From contig DWWA01000006.1 of NCBI GenBank assembly GCA_019119935.1, forward strand, positions 1-38,408: DNA of 38,408 nt. Direction: 5' to 3'. Source of the stretch: Candidatus Ruthenibacterium merdavium. GTDB taxonomy: Bacteria; Bacillota; Clostridia; Oscillospirales; Ruminococcaceae. A program made the translations under genes and the position numbers. How positions within the stretch are numbered: the stretch's first letter is position 1; each line of letters begins with the position of its first letter. Below the pieces are notes generated by a model. That model was not told the origin of the DNA. It was given only the letters and a program-made list of their open reading frames with translations, and made no database searches. Of the stretch, positions 7,047-14,982 are shown piece after piece.

Positions 7047-8198
7047 ATGAACGGCGAATTTTTTGAGGCTCTTTCACTGCTCGAAGCAGAGCGCGGCTTG
7101 AGCGCTGACTACCTGCTGGAAAAAATCCGAAACGCAATCGTCATCGCGGTGAAAAAGGATTACGATGTCGAAGACGAAAATGTGCTGGTAGAAATTGACC
7201 CCAAAACGGGCAAGTTCAACGTGACGCTGCTCAAGCTGGTGGTGGAGGAAGTGGAAGACCCGCGCGTGGAAATCAGCTTGAGCGACGCGCAGGCCAAGCG
7301 CCGCACCACAAAGCTTGGCGATATGTTCAATATCCCCTTGAAAACAAAAGATTTCGGCCGCATTGCCGCGCAGACGGCAAAGCACGTTATTCGCCAAGGC
7401 TTAAAAGAGGCCGAGCGCAGCCAGATGTACGCCGAAATGCAGTCAAAGGCACACGAGATCATCACAGCCGTCATTCACAGCATTGATCCCGTGAAGGGCA
7501 CGGTCACAGTCGAGCTGAGCAAGGGCGGCACAGCGGTGCTTCCCCGCAATGAGCAGGTGCCCGGCGAGCAGCTGCGCGAGGGCCAGCACATTAAAGTGTA
7601 TGTTGTGGATGTCATCGAGGGCGACCGCGGCCCGCGCATGATGATCAGCCGCACCCATCCGGGGTTGGTCAAGCGCATGTTTGAAATGGAAGTGCCGGAG
7701 ATTTTTGACGGCACCGTTGAGGTAAAGGCCATCAGCCGCGAGGCGGGAGCCCGCACGAAAATGGCCGTTTGGAGCAAAGATGAAAACGTCGATCCCGTGG
7801 GCGCATGCATCGGCCCGCGCGGCCAGCGTGTGGCAAAGATTGTTGACGAGCTGGGCGGCGAGAAAATTGACATCGTTCGCTGGAGCGAAGACCCCGCCGC
7901 ATTCATCAGCGCGGCACTCAGCCCCGCAAATGTGGTGGGCGTGGAAATTTTGGACGGCGAGTCCAAAGCCTGCCGTGTCACCGTGCCGGATCATCAGCTG
8001 AGCCTTGCCATCGGCAACAAAGGCCAGAATGCACGCCTTTGCGCGCGCCTGACAGGCTATAACATTGATATCCGCCCCGAAAGCGGCTACTACGGCGAAG
8101 AGCCGAGCAGCCCCGCCCCGGAAAAAGAGAGCGAAACGGCCGGTGAAGAAACCGTCGAGCTGAGCGAACAAACCGACGCCGCGCAAACCGAGGAATAA
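7047..8198 (+). CDS. nusA: Transcription termination/antitermination protein NusA
   Basis: A 383-residue RNA polymerase-associated factor that modulates pausing, termination and antitermination. The N-terminal polymerase-binding domain (1-125; NGEFFEALSLLEAERGLS, FGRIAAQTAKHVIRQ) is followed by an S1 domain (about 135-200), then KH1 (VGACIGPRGQRVAKIVDELGG) and KH2 (LAIGNKGQNARLCARLTGYN). After about residue 350 comes a low-complexity acidic tail rich in Glu, Ser and Thr, as in many Firmicutes NusA that lack the C-terminal repeats of the E. coli protein. The ribosome site (AAAGGGATGG, about 10 bases upstream) is moderate. Second gene of the operon. Confidence 0.95.
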   Translation: MNGEFFEALSLLEAERGLSADYLLEKIRNAIVIAVKKDYDVEDENVLVEIDPKTGKFNVTLLKLVVEEVEDPRVEISLSDAQAKRRTTKLGDMFNIPLKTKDFGRIAAQTAKHVIRQGLKEAERSQMYAEMQSKAHEIITAVIHSIDPVKGTVTVELSKGGTAVLPRNEQVPGEQLREGQHIKVYVVDVIEGDRGPRMMISRTHPGLVKRMFEMEVPEIFDGTVEVKAISREAGARTKMAVWSKDENVDPVGACIGPRGQRVAKIVDELGGEKIDIVRWSEDPAAFISAALSPANVVGVEILDGESKACRVTVPDHQLSLAIGNKGQNARLCARLTGYNIDIRPESGYYGEEPSSPAPEKESETAGEETVELSEQTDAAQTEE

Positions 8199-8244
8199 CC
8201 GGCGGGGTATTCCTCAGCCGCAAACCTGTAAAAGGAGGAATTCC

Positions 8245-8526
8245 ATGACCCCGAAAAAAATCCCGCTGCGCCGCTGTTCCGGCTGCGGAGAATCGAAACC
8301 GAAAAAAGAGCTGGTGCGCGTGGTGCGCGCGCCGGACGGAAGTGTTTCGCTGGATTTAAAGGGCAAGCAGCCCGGTCGGGGCGCGTATGTGTGCCCGTCC
8401 AAAGAGTGCCTTGCCAAGGCGCGCAAAGCAAAGCGCTTTGAGCGCGCGCTGGAAGTGCAGATACCCGAAGAGGTGTACAACGCCATGGAGGCACAGATGG
8501 AACAGGAGGCGGCGCATGAGGAATAA
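8245..8526 (+). CDS. rnpM: YlxR family RNA-binding protein (RNase P modulator RnpM)
   Basis: A 93-residue DUF448 protein, always found between nusA and infB in this operon type. PLRRCSGCGESKPKKELVRV at the start and GRGAYVCPSKECLAKARKAK in the middle are the family hallmarks: the cysteines and the GRGAY(V/L) segment. Work on the Bacillus homologue indicates binding to RNase P RNA. Excellent ribosome site AAAGGAGG. The tail overlaps ylxQ by 11 bases. Confidence 0.92.
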   Translation: MTPKKIPLRRCSGCGESKPKKELVRVVRAPDGSVSLDLKGKQPGRGAYVCPSKECLAKARKAKRFERALEVQIPEEVYNAMEAQMEQEAAHEE

Positions 8527-8842
8527 ACTGCTCTTTGCGCTTTCGCTGTGCCGCAAAGCCGGCGCGCTTGTCACAGGGTTTGACCCCGTGAAAGAAAGCG
8601 TCATGACAGGCAAGGCGCAGATTGTTCTGTGCGCGCAGGACGCCGCAGAGCGCACGCTGCGCCACGCACAGGAGTTTTGCGAGGGGCTGACGGATTTTTA
8701 CGTCATGAGCCTGACGAAAGAAGAATTAGATCAGATTACCAGAAAGCCCACAGTGGTGTTTGCCGTAACCGACTGCGAGCTGGCCAATCTGTGCAGGAAA
8801 GCCATTTCCGAGCAAACGGCACAAAAGGAGGAACGCGCATGA
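8516..8842 (+). CDS. ylxQ: YlxQ, L7Ae-family ribosomal/RNA-binding protein
   Basis: A 108-residue member of the L7Ae/L30e/S12e fold that binds kink-turn RNA. The N terminus ([21 protein letters not shown]) and the [16 protein letters not shown] segment match YlxQ. The start at 8516 has AGGAGG six bases upstream and lies inside the end of rnpM; the stop TGA overlaps the infB ATG (ATGA), so rnpM-ylxQ-infB look translationally coupled. Its exact role in the cell is uncertain. Confidence 0.9.
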   Translation: MRNKLLFALSLCRKAGALVTGFDPVKESVMTGKAQIVLCAQDAAERTLRHAQEFCEGLTDFYVMSLTKEELDQITRKPTVVFAVTDCELANLCRKAISEQTAQKEERA

Positions 8843-11142
8843 CCATTAAGTATAAGCTGAGCGACCTTGCCAAGGATCTTGGCGTACAAAATAAAGATTT
8901 GATCGACCTGTTTACCCAGTGGACAGGCGAGGTGAAAAAGCACACCAGCCAGCTGACCGAGGAGGAGCTGAACCGTGTGTTTGAACATTACACCCGGGAT
9001 GGAGAGGTGCAAAGTTTGGACGAGTATTTGAACAGTGCAACGCAGAGCGCAGAGCCGAAAAAGCAGGCAAAACAGCCTGCCCAAAAGCGCAAAGAGCGCG
9101 TGCGGATGCCCAAGCCCGAAAAAGAGCAAAAGCCCGCGCCGCAAAAGCGTGAGGTTGTCACCGTAACGGTAGACACCTCCTCTGCGGACGTGAACCTCGA
9201 TAAATTCAACGAGAAATATACCGAGCTTGCTTCTACCAAAAATGTGGAAAACCGCCGCAAGCCCCAGCCCGCCGGCAACAAGCAGAAGTTTACCGGCAAA
9301 AACCGTTTGGGCAAAAACCAGCAGTTCCAGAAAAAGCGTGAAACCGAGGCCGAGCGCTTGCAGCGCATCCAGCTGGAAAAAGCGCGCAAAGCACAGCTCA
9401 AGGTTTCCATTCCCGATGAAATCGCCGTGGGCGAGCTGGCAATGCGCCTGAAAGTCAACGTCGCACAGGTCATCAAAAAGCTGATGGGCCTCGGCGTGAT
9501 GGCCTCCGCCAGCGAAGTCATTGATTTCGATACCGCAAGCCTGGTAGCAGAAGAGCTGGGCGCAAAAGTGGAGCGCGAAGTGCACGTCACCATCGAGGAA
9601 CGCCTGTTTGAAACCGACGAGGACAAAGAGGAAGACCTGTGCGAGCGTCCGCCCGTTGTGGTTGTTATGGGTCACGTTGACCACGGCAAAACGTCTATTT
9701 TGGACGCCATCCGCAAAACCCGCGTCACCGCAGGCGAAGCAGGCGGCATTACGCAGCACATCGGCGCTTATCAGGTGAGTGTGAACGGCAAGCCCATCAC
9801 CTTCCTTGATACCCCGGGTCACGAAGCGTTTACTTCCATGCGTGCCCGCGGCGCAAACCTCACGGACATCGCCGTGCTGGTGGTTGCTGCCGACGACGGC
9901 ATCATGCCGCAGACGATTGAGTCCATCAACCACGCCAAAGCGGCCGGTGTTTCCATCATTGTTGCCATCAACAAAATGGATAAGCCGACGGCAAACCCCG
10001 ATATGGTGAAAGAGCAGCTCACAAAATATGAGCTCGTACCCGAAGAGTGGGGCGGCGACATCATCTGCGTGCCCGTTTCCGCCGCAACCGGCATGGGCAT
10101 TCAGGACTTGCTCGAGAACATCAGCCTTGTGGCAGAAGTAAAAGAGCTGAAGGCAAACCCGAACCGCCGCGCAAAGGGCGCTGTCATCGAGGCGCGTCTT
10201 GATAAAGGCCAAGGCCCCGTTGCCACCATTTTGGTGCAAAAGGGTACTTTGCATCAGGGCGATATCGTCATCGCCGGCACGTCTGTCGGCCGTGTGCGCG
10301 TGATGCGTGACGACCAGGGCCGGATTTTGAAAGAAGCCGGCCCGTCCACACCCGTGGAAATCACCGGCTTGACGGAAGTGCCCGCCGCAGGCGATTTGTT
10401 TGATGCAGTTGAGGATGAGAAGCTGGCGCGTGAGCTGGCCGACCGCCGCGCAGCGGAAGCCAAGGAAAAACAGTTCGCCGCTTATAAGAAGGTTACGCTT
10501 GATAACCTCTTCAGCCAGATTGCCGAGGGCGAGCGCAAGGAGCTTGCCATTATCGTAAAAGCCGACGTGCAGGGCAGTGCCGAGGCTGTTAAGCAGAGCC
10601 TTGAGAAAATCACCAATGACGAAGTGCGCGTGCGCGTGATTCACGCGGGCGTCGGCGCCATCAATAAGTCGGACGTGATGCTGGCCAATGCCGGCGGCGC
10701 AATCATCATCGGCTTCAATGTGCGCCCCGACCCCATTGCCAAAGAGGAAGCCGCACAGGCCGAAGTGGAAATGCGCATGTACCGCGTGATTTACGACGCC
10801 ATCAACGACGTCACCGACGCCATGAAGGGCATGCTCGCTCCGAAATTCCGCGAGGTGGAGCTGGGCCGTGCCGAAGTGCGCAATGTCTTTAAGATTTCTT
10901 CCGCCGGTACGATTGCGGGCTGCTATGTGCAGGACGGCAAAGTGACGCGCAACGCCAAAATCCGCGTGGTGCGTGACGGCATCGTCATTGCAGAGGACGA
11001 AATTGACTCTCTGCGCCGCTTTAAAGACGACGTCAAGGAAGTTGCCACCGGCTACGAGTGCGGCATCGGCCTTGTCAAGTTCTCCGATATCAAAGAGGGC
11101 GACGTGTTTGAAGCATTTATCATTGAAGAATACCGCGATTAA
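8839..11142 (+). CDS. infB: Translation initiation factor IF-2
   Basis: A 767-residue GTPase that brings initiator fMet-tRNA to the ribosome. An N-terminal IF2_N helix domain ([20 protein letters not shown]) is followed by a Lys/Pro/Gln-rich linker (about 70-190), a second IF2_N domain (about 190-245), then the G domain from residue 278: GHVDHGKT (G1), DTPGH (G3), NKMD (G4). Domains II-IV follow to the end, including the fMet-tRNA-binding C2 domain. ATG 8839 overlaps the ylxQ stop by the ATGA arrangement and follows AAAAGGAGG. The G3-proximal and switch residues look intact. Length is usual for Clostridia with a short linker. Confidence 0.96.
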   Translation: MTIKYKLSDLAKDLGVQNKDLIDLFTQWTGEVKKHTSQLTEEELNRVFEHYTRDGEVQSLDEYLNSATQSAEPKKQAKQPAQKRKERVRMPKPEKEQKPAPQKREVVTVTVDTSSADVNLDKFNEKYTELASTKNVENRRKPQPAGNKQKFTGKNRLGKNQQFQKKRETEAERLQRIQLEKARKAQLKVSIPDEIAVGELAMRLKVNVAQVIKKLMGLGVMASASEVIDFDTASLVAEELGAKVEREVHVTIEERLFETDEDKEEDLCERPPVVVVMGHVDHGKTSILDAIRKTRVTAGEAGGITQHIGAYQVSVNGKPITFLDTPGHEAFTSMRARGANLTDIAVLVVAADDGIMPQTIESINHAKAAGVSIIVAINKMDKPTANPDMVKEQLTKYELVPEEWGGDIICVPVSAATGMGIQDLLENISLVAEVKELKANPNRRAKGAVIEARLDKGQGPVATILVQKGTLHQGDIVIAGTSVGRVRVMRDDQGRILKEAGPSTPVEITGLTEVPAAGDLFDAVEDEKLARELADRRAAEAKEKQFAAYKKVTLDNLFSQIAEGERKELAIIVKADVQGSAEAVKQSLEKITNDEVRVRVIHAGVGAINKSDVMLANAGGAIIIGFNVRPDPIAKEEAAQAEVEMRMYRVIYDAINDVTDAMKGMLAPKFREVELGRAEVRNVFKISSAGTIAGCYVQDGKVTRNAKIRVVRDGIVIAEDEIDSLRRFKDDVKEVATGYECGIGLVKFSDIKEGDVFEAFIIEEYRD

Positions 11143-11180
11143 TGGGGTGCTTGCCCCTGCGCGCAAAGGAGGTAACCACC

Positions 11181-11534
11181 ATGCCGCAGAGTAAAAATAT
11201 GAGCCGTTTGTCCGAGGATATGAAGCGCGAGCTGATCAGTGTCATCGGGGGCATGAAAGACCCCCGCTTGCAGGGCGGACTGCTCTCTGTGATGCGCGTT
11301 GAGGTTGCGCCGGATTTGTCCAGCGCAAAGGTGTATATCAGCATGATGGGGCGAGAGGACGGCTCCAAAGAAGCCGCCGCGGCACTCAACCGCGCGGCAG
11401 GCCATGTGCGCAGCGAAATTGCAAAGCGCATGCATATTCGAAAAACACCGGAGTTTCGGTTTATTGCCGATGACGGCGCACGTTATGCCGCCCACATCGG
11501 AGAAATTTTGCAGGGTTTGCATCACGACGAGTAA
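11181..11534 (+). CDS. rbfA: Ribosome-binding factor A
   Basis: A 117-residue KH-type 30S assembly and cold-adaptation factor. The typical elements are MSRLSEDMKRELISVIGGMKDPR, then a strand of SVMRVEVAPDLSSAKVYIS, and near the C terminus KRMHIRKTPEFRFIADD. Start 11181 has AAAGGAGGTAACCACC before it; the longer in-frame start at 11142 lacks a site. It follows infB by 38 bases. Confidence 0.94.
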   Translation: MPQSKNMSRLSEDMKRELISVIGGMKDPRLQGGLLSVMRVEVAPDLSSAKVYISMMGREDGSKEAAAALNRAAGHVRSEIAKRMHIRKTPEFRFIADDGARYAAHIGEILQGLHHDE

Positions 11535-11556
11535 TGCCCCTCTGTGTAAACGCGCT

Positions 11557-11582
11557 GCCCCGTCCGCTTTTTCGGGCGGGGC
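11557..11582 (+). other. GC-rich intergenic hairpin between rbfA and nrnA
   Basis: GCCCCGTCCG pairs with CGGGCGGGGC (10 bp, one G-U) around a six-base loop. There is no T run after it, so it is a weak terminator at best; it may set mRNA processing or stability within the operon. Confidence 0.5.
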
Positions 11583-11607
11583 AATGCAAAAGAAGAAAGA
11601 GGAATGT

Positions 11608-12570
11608 ATGAGCGAATTATTGGATATTCAAACCGTCATCAGCCGCTTGCTGCGCCATGACCACATTTTGCTGCTGTGCCACAAAAACCCAGACGGCGAT
11701 ACGCTGGGCAGTGCAGGCGCCCTGTTTCACGCCCTGAAAAATTTGGGAAAAACCGTGGCGGTTCTCTGTTCCGATGCCATTCCGGAAAAATACCGTTACT
11801 TACAACTAGGACTGTTTGACGGTTCGTTTGAGCCGGAGTATGTTGTAGCGGTGGACGTTGCCGGGATCCAGCTCTTCGGCGACGGCGTTCAGCCTTATTC
11901 TGAGCGCGTCGACCTTTGCATCGACCATCATCCTTCCAACGGCGGCTATGCCGACGCCATGCTGCTGCAAGGCGACGCGGCCGCAACGGCGGAAATTATG
12001 TATGACGTGCTGTGTGCGATGAACGCGGAAATTACGCCGATGATTGCGGAATGCCTGTACACGGGCCTTTCCACAGACACCGGCTGCTTTAAATTTGCCA
12101 ACACCACCGCACGCACGCATTTAGTGGCCGCACGCTTGATTGAAGCGGGCGCGGATTTGGTGCGCTTAAACGGTGTGCTCTTTGAAAGCAAAACGCGCAG
12201 CCAGCTGGCCATTGAGCGCTTGGCGCTGGAAAACTTGACCTATTATTACGACAACCGCTGTGCCGTGGTGTGCTTAACGCGCGAGCAAATTGCGCAAACA
12301 GGCGCGGACGCTACCGATATCGAGGGCGTCACCGGCATTGCCCGCGCCATCGAGGGCGTGAAGGTGGGCATCACCATGCGCCAGCAGCCCAGCAGCAGCT
12401 ATAAAGTCAGCGTGCGCACCGTGCCGGGCGTGGATGCTTCGGCCATTTGCAGCCGTTTGGGCGGTGGCGGACATAAGCAGGCGGCGGGCTGTGAGATTAT
12501 GGGCAGCTTGGAAAATGCCCGTGCCGCGATTTTAAGTGAAGTGGAGCGCGTGTTATGCACGGAATCCTGA
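11608..12570 (+). CDS. nrnA: DHH/DHHA1 phosphoesterase, nanoRNase/pAp phosphatase type
   Basis: A 320-residue DHH-family phosphoesterase; relatives in this operon position (NrnA/YtqI) degrade 2-5 nt RNA and dephosphorylate pAp. Metal-binding motifs are visible: CHKNPDGDTLGS (His25, Asp29, Asp31), VVAVDVAG, the DHH motif in CIDHHPSNGG, and a further Asp in GLSTDTGCF. The C-terminal DHHA1 substrate domain ends with LGGGGHKQAAG. The start at 11608 follows AAAGAGGAATGT. It overlaps truB by 16 bases, so they are coupled. Confidence 0.92.
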   Translation: MSELLDIQTVISRLLRHDHILLLCHKNPDGDTLGSAGALFHALKNLGKTVAVLCSDAIPEKYRYLQLGLFDGSFEPEYVVAVDVAGIQLFGDGVQPYSERVDLCIDHHPSNGGYADAMLLQGDAAATAEIMYDVLCAMNAEITPMIAECLYTGLSTDTGCFKFANTTARTHLVAARLIEAGADLVRLNGVLFESKTRSQLAIERLALENLTYYYDNRCAVVCLTREQIAQTGADATDIEGVTGIARAIEGVKVGITMRQQPSSSYKVSVRTVPGVDASAICSRLGGGGHKQAAGCEIMGSLENARAAILSEVERVLCTES

Positions 12571-13436
12571 TTGTTGATAAGCCGCAGGACTTTACTTCTT
12601 TTGACGTGGTGGCAAAGCTGCGCGGCATTTGCAAAACAAGGAAAATCGGCCACGGCGGAACGCTGGACCCTATGGCGACCGGCGTTTTGCCTGTGTTCAT
12701 CGGCAACGCCGCTAAGGCGGTAGACCTCCAGCCCAACAGCGACAAGTGCTATGACGCGGTGATGCTGCTGGGAAAGCGCACGGATACCGGCGACACCACC
12801 GGCACGGTGCTGGACGAAAGCGCCGTGCCCGCGGAGATTGACGAAGCGGCGGTGCGCGCCGTTTTGGGGCAGTTTATCGGCGAGGGAATGCAGGTGCCGC
12901 CCATGTATTCGGCGGTGAAGATTAACGGCCAGCCGCTTTATAAAGCCGCCCGCAAAGGCCAAACCGTGGCGCGCAAAGCGCGCCCCATTGTCATTCATTC
13001 GCTTTCTTTGACCGAGCGTGTGAGCGATGTGGAGTATCGGCTGCAAATTCATTGCGGCAAAGGCACTTATGTGCGCGTGCTGATTGAGGACATCGGCAAG
13101 GCTTTGGGCGTTCCCGCCACCATGAGCGCGCTGCGCCGCACCATGGCGAGCGGTTACACGCTGGAGCAAGCGCACAGCTTCGAAGAGATTCAAGCCGCGA
13201 AGGACGAAGGGCGGCTGGAAACACTTTTGCTGGGCATTGAAACCGTGTTTGCTGCGCTGGACGCCGTCCGTGTAACCCCGGCGCAGAAACAGCGCCTTTT
13301 GAACGGCGCGCCCGTTTCCCGCGTGAATGCCGAGGCGGGAGAATACCGTATTTATTGCGAAGGCGAATTTTTGGGCGTCGGCATCATGGCCGACGGCGAG
13401 CTTCGTCAGAAAAAGCTGTTTTGTGAAAGGGAGTGA
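12555..13436 (+). CDS. truB: tRNA pseudouridine55 synthase
   Basis: A 293-residue enzyme converting U55 of the tRNA T-loop to pseudouridine. HGILIVDKPQDFTSFDVV and KIGHGGTLDPMATGVLPV are signature segments, with catalytic Asp38 in GGTLDP. The middle part has the MYSAVKINGQPLYKAARKG segment (catalytic-domain Tyr) and GTYVRVLIEDIG. A C-terminal PUA-like part (about 235-293) follows. The start lies inside the end of nrnA with a modest ribosome site (GTGGAG), as expected for coupled genes. Confidence 0.95.
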   Translation: MHGILIVDKPQDFTSFDVVAKLRGICKTRKIGHGGTLDPMATGVLPVFIGNAAKAVDLQPNSDKCYDAVMLLGKRTDTGDTTGTVLDESAVPAEIDEAAVRAVLGQFIGEGMQVPPMYSAVKINGQPLYKAARKGQTVARKARPIVIHSLSLTERVSDVEYRLQIHCGKGTYVRVLIEDIGKALGVPATMSALRRTMASGYTLEQAHSFEEIQAAKDEGRLETLLLGIETVFAALDAVRVTPAQKQRLLNGAPVSRVNAEAGEYRIYCEGEFLGVGIMADGELRQKKLFCERE

Positions 13437-13441
13437 ACGCC

Positions 13442-14374
13442 GTGAACGAGGCAAGCGCAGTGGCGCTGGGCTATTTTGACGGGGTTCATCTCGGACATCG
13501 CGCCGTTGTCGAAGCGGCTGTGCGCGCGGCAAAGGCGCACGGCTGGACGCCAACGGCCTTTACTTTTACGCTGCCGCACGGCGGAGCGGGCAAGGGCGCA
13601 GCCATTTTAACCCCGCAGGAAAAATGCCGCCGCTTGCGCGCATGCGGCGTTGAGCGTGTCATAATGCCTGCTTTTGAGGAATTTTGCCGTTTGACCCCGG
13701 AAGAATTTGTCCAAAATATCTTGGTTGAACAGATGCATGCGGCTTATGTGTTCACGGGCGACGATTTCACGTTCGGTGCGCACAAAGCGGGCAATGTCGA
13801 CCTGCTGCACAAGCTGTGCGAAAGCCGGGGCATTCGGGTGATTACCGTGCCGACGCTTTTGCAGGACGGCGCGCCTGTGTCCTCCACGCGGATTCGCGCG
13901 GCGCTGGAAAACGGTGACATCGCGCTTGCCAATGTGCTTTTGGGCGAGCCGTACAGCGTTACTTCGCCCGTCACGCACGGCAAACAGCTGGGCCGCACGC
14001 TGGGCTTTCCCACCATCAACCAGCAGTTTGCAAGCGGCATGCTTGTGCCGCGCCAAGGGGTGTACGCGGGGGTTGTATGTTTAGACGGCGCGTGGTACGC
14101 CGGGGCAACGGGCCTTGGTACACGCCCGACGGTGGATGTGAGCGGCACCGTGACATGCGAAACCTTTCTGCCCGATTTTTCCGGCGATGCTTACGAAAAA
14201 GAGGTTCGTGTTTACCTGCTTTCTTATCTTTGGCCGACTCAGCGCTTTGACAGCTTGGACGAGCTGGCCGCGATGATCGGCCGTGCGGCGGAAAAAGCGC
14301 GGGAGTGTGCGGCACAATTTTTGCAAACTACGCCGCCGGGGAGCGCATCTCTCAGCAGAGCGGAAAAGGCGTGA
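13442..14374 (+). CDS. ribF: Bifunctional riboflavin kinase / FAD synthetase
   Basis: A 310-residue enzyme making FMN and then FAD. The N-terminal adenylyltransferase domain shows GYFDGVHLGH with the HxGH motif (His16, His19), TFTLPH and FTGDDFTFG; the C-terminal kinase domain shows VTHGKQLGRTLGFPTIN, the (G)xxxGRxLGFPTAN signature. It opens unusually close to the nucleotide motif, lacking about 12-15 residues that most RibF have at the N terminus. GTG 13442 is preferred because AAAGGGAG lies eight bases upstream; GTG 13433 overlapping the truB stop is possible but its site is too close. Last gene of the long operon. Confidence 0.92.
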   Translation: MNEASAVALGYFDGVHLGHRAVVEAAVRAAKAHGWTPTAFTFTLPHGGAGKGAAILTPQEKCRRLRACGVERVIMPAFEEFCRLTPEEFVQNILVEQMHAAYVFTGDDFTFGAHKAGNVDLLHKLCESRGIRVITVPTLLQDGAPVSSTRIRAALENGDIALANVLLGEPYSVTSPVTHGKQLGRTLGFPTINQQFASGMLVPRQGVYAGVVCLDGAWYAGATGLGTRPTVDVSGTVTCETFLPDFSGDAYEKEVRVYLLSYLWPTQRFDSLDELAAMIGRAAEKARECAAQFLQTTPPGSASLSRAEKA

Positions 14375-14403
14375 AAAAATTTCAATTTTTCGCCGCCGCC
14401 CCG

Positions 14404-14432
14404 TTGATATTTAAAAGAAAATATGGTATCAT
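14404..14432 (+). promoter_or_regulatory. rpsO promoter
   Basis: TTGATA (14404-14409), exactly 17 bases, then TATCAT (14427-14432), in an AT-rich stretch just after ribF. The start of rpsO-pnp transcription is predicted near 14439. Confidence 0.75.
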
Positions 14433-14439
14433 AACAGTG

Positions 14440-14546
14440 TTGCCGTGTCCCGGCAGCTGACCCGTGCCCGGTGGATGGCGCATCCTGTGCGAGTACCTCC
14501 GCTGCGTTCGCGGTTAATTTTGATAACAGGAAAAGAGGATTTTACT
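14440..14546 (+). promoter_or_regulatory. Structured rpsO 5' leader (candidate S15-binding leader)
   Basis: About 107 untranslated bases between the promoter and rpsO. Several short stems can form: GCCG/CGGC at 14442-14454, GCGCA/TGTGC near 14478-14492, and CCGC/GCGG near 14500-14514. S15 is known to repress its own mRNA through leader structures in several bacterial groups; that this leader does so is inferred. Confidence 0.4.
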
Positions 14547-14804
14547 ATGCAAAACAAACAAGACATCATTGCTTCTGCACGCATGAGCGAGAACGATACC
14601 GGTTCTCCCGAGGTTCAGGTTGCTCTGCTCACCGCACGCATCAACCACCTGACCGAGCACTTGAAGGTCAACAAGAACGACCACCACAGCCGCCGCGGCT
14701 TGCTGAAGATGGTTGGCCGTCGCCGCAACCTGCTGGCTTATCTGCAGAAGAAAGATATTGCGCGCTATCGTGCTTTGATTGCAAAGCTGGGTCTGCGCAA
14801 GTAA
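14547..14804 (+). CDS. rpsO: 30S ribosomal protein S15
   Basis: An 85-residue primary 16S rRNA-binding protein of the 30S platform. The signature runs through [20 protein letters not shown] and [20 protein letters not shown], with the HHSRRGL RNA-contact residues intact. The start at 14547 has AAAGAGG upstream; upstream in-frame codons are leader RNA. It is a few residues shorter than the usual 88-89 at the N terminus. It has its own promoter and terminator and stands before pnp, as in most bacteria. Confidence 0.97.
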   Translation: MQNKQDIIASARMSENDTGSPEVQVALLTARINHLTEHLKVNKNDHHSRRGLLKMVGRRRNLLAYLQKKDIARYRALIAKLGLRK

Positions 14805-14820
14805 TTATTTGAAATTCCCA

Positions 14821-14852
14821 AAAGGCAGACGGAGTTTGCGCCGTCTGCCTTT
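14821..14852 (+). terminator. Rho-independent terminator of rpsO
   Basis: AAAGGCAGACGG (8-base loop) CCGTCTGCCTTT is a perfect 12-bp stem, 16 bases after the rpsO stop. The 3' arm ends TTT and then CGGTGTATTT, so some read-through into pnp is plausible. Confidence 0.8.
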
Positions 14853-14886
14853 CGGTGTATTTACCCTTTCGCTCGCGGGATGGTTG

Positions 14887-14977
14887 TTAGCAATGAATCG
14901 CGCCTGCTTTGGCTTTAAAACAGGCGGGATTTATTGCTAAAGCCTCCCCGTACCATTCTTTATTTTGACAGGAGGCT
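14887..14977 (+). promoter_or_regulatory. pnp leader: long stem-loop followed by a stem that hides the ribosome site
   Basis: Two structures stand before pnp. First, 14887-14940: TTAGCAATGAATC and GCCTG on the left pair with CAGGC and GATTTATTGCTAA on the right (one G-U and a small internal loop). Second, AGCCTCC (14941-14947) is the exact complement of GGAGGCT (14971-14977), which contains the pnp ribosome site six to eight bases before ATG. E. coli pnp is autoregulated through a leader stem cut by RNase III; a comparable control here is an inference from structure. Confidence 0.6.
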
Positions 14978-14982
14978 ATTTT

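Noticed and set aside
8731-11166. An 811-codon open frame on the minus strand opposite infB (and similar ones opposite pnp, prfC, thrS and nusA)
   Set aside because: These follow from GC-rich third positions of the real genes; they have no ribosome sites, no recognisable domains and odd composition (rich in His, Ala and Cys).
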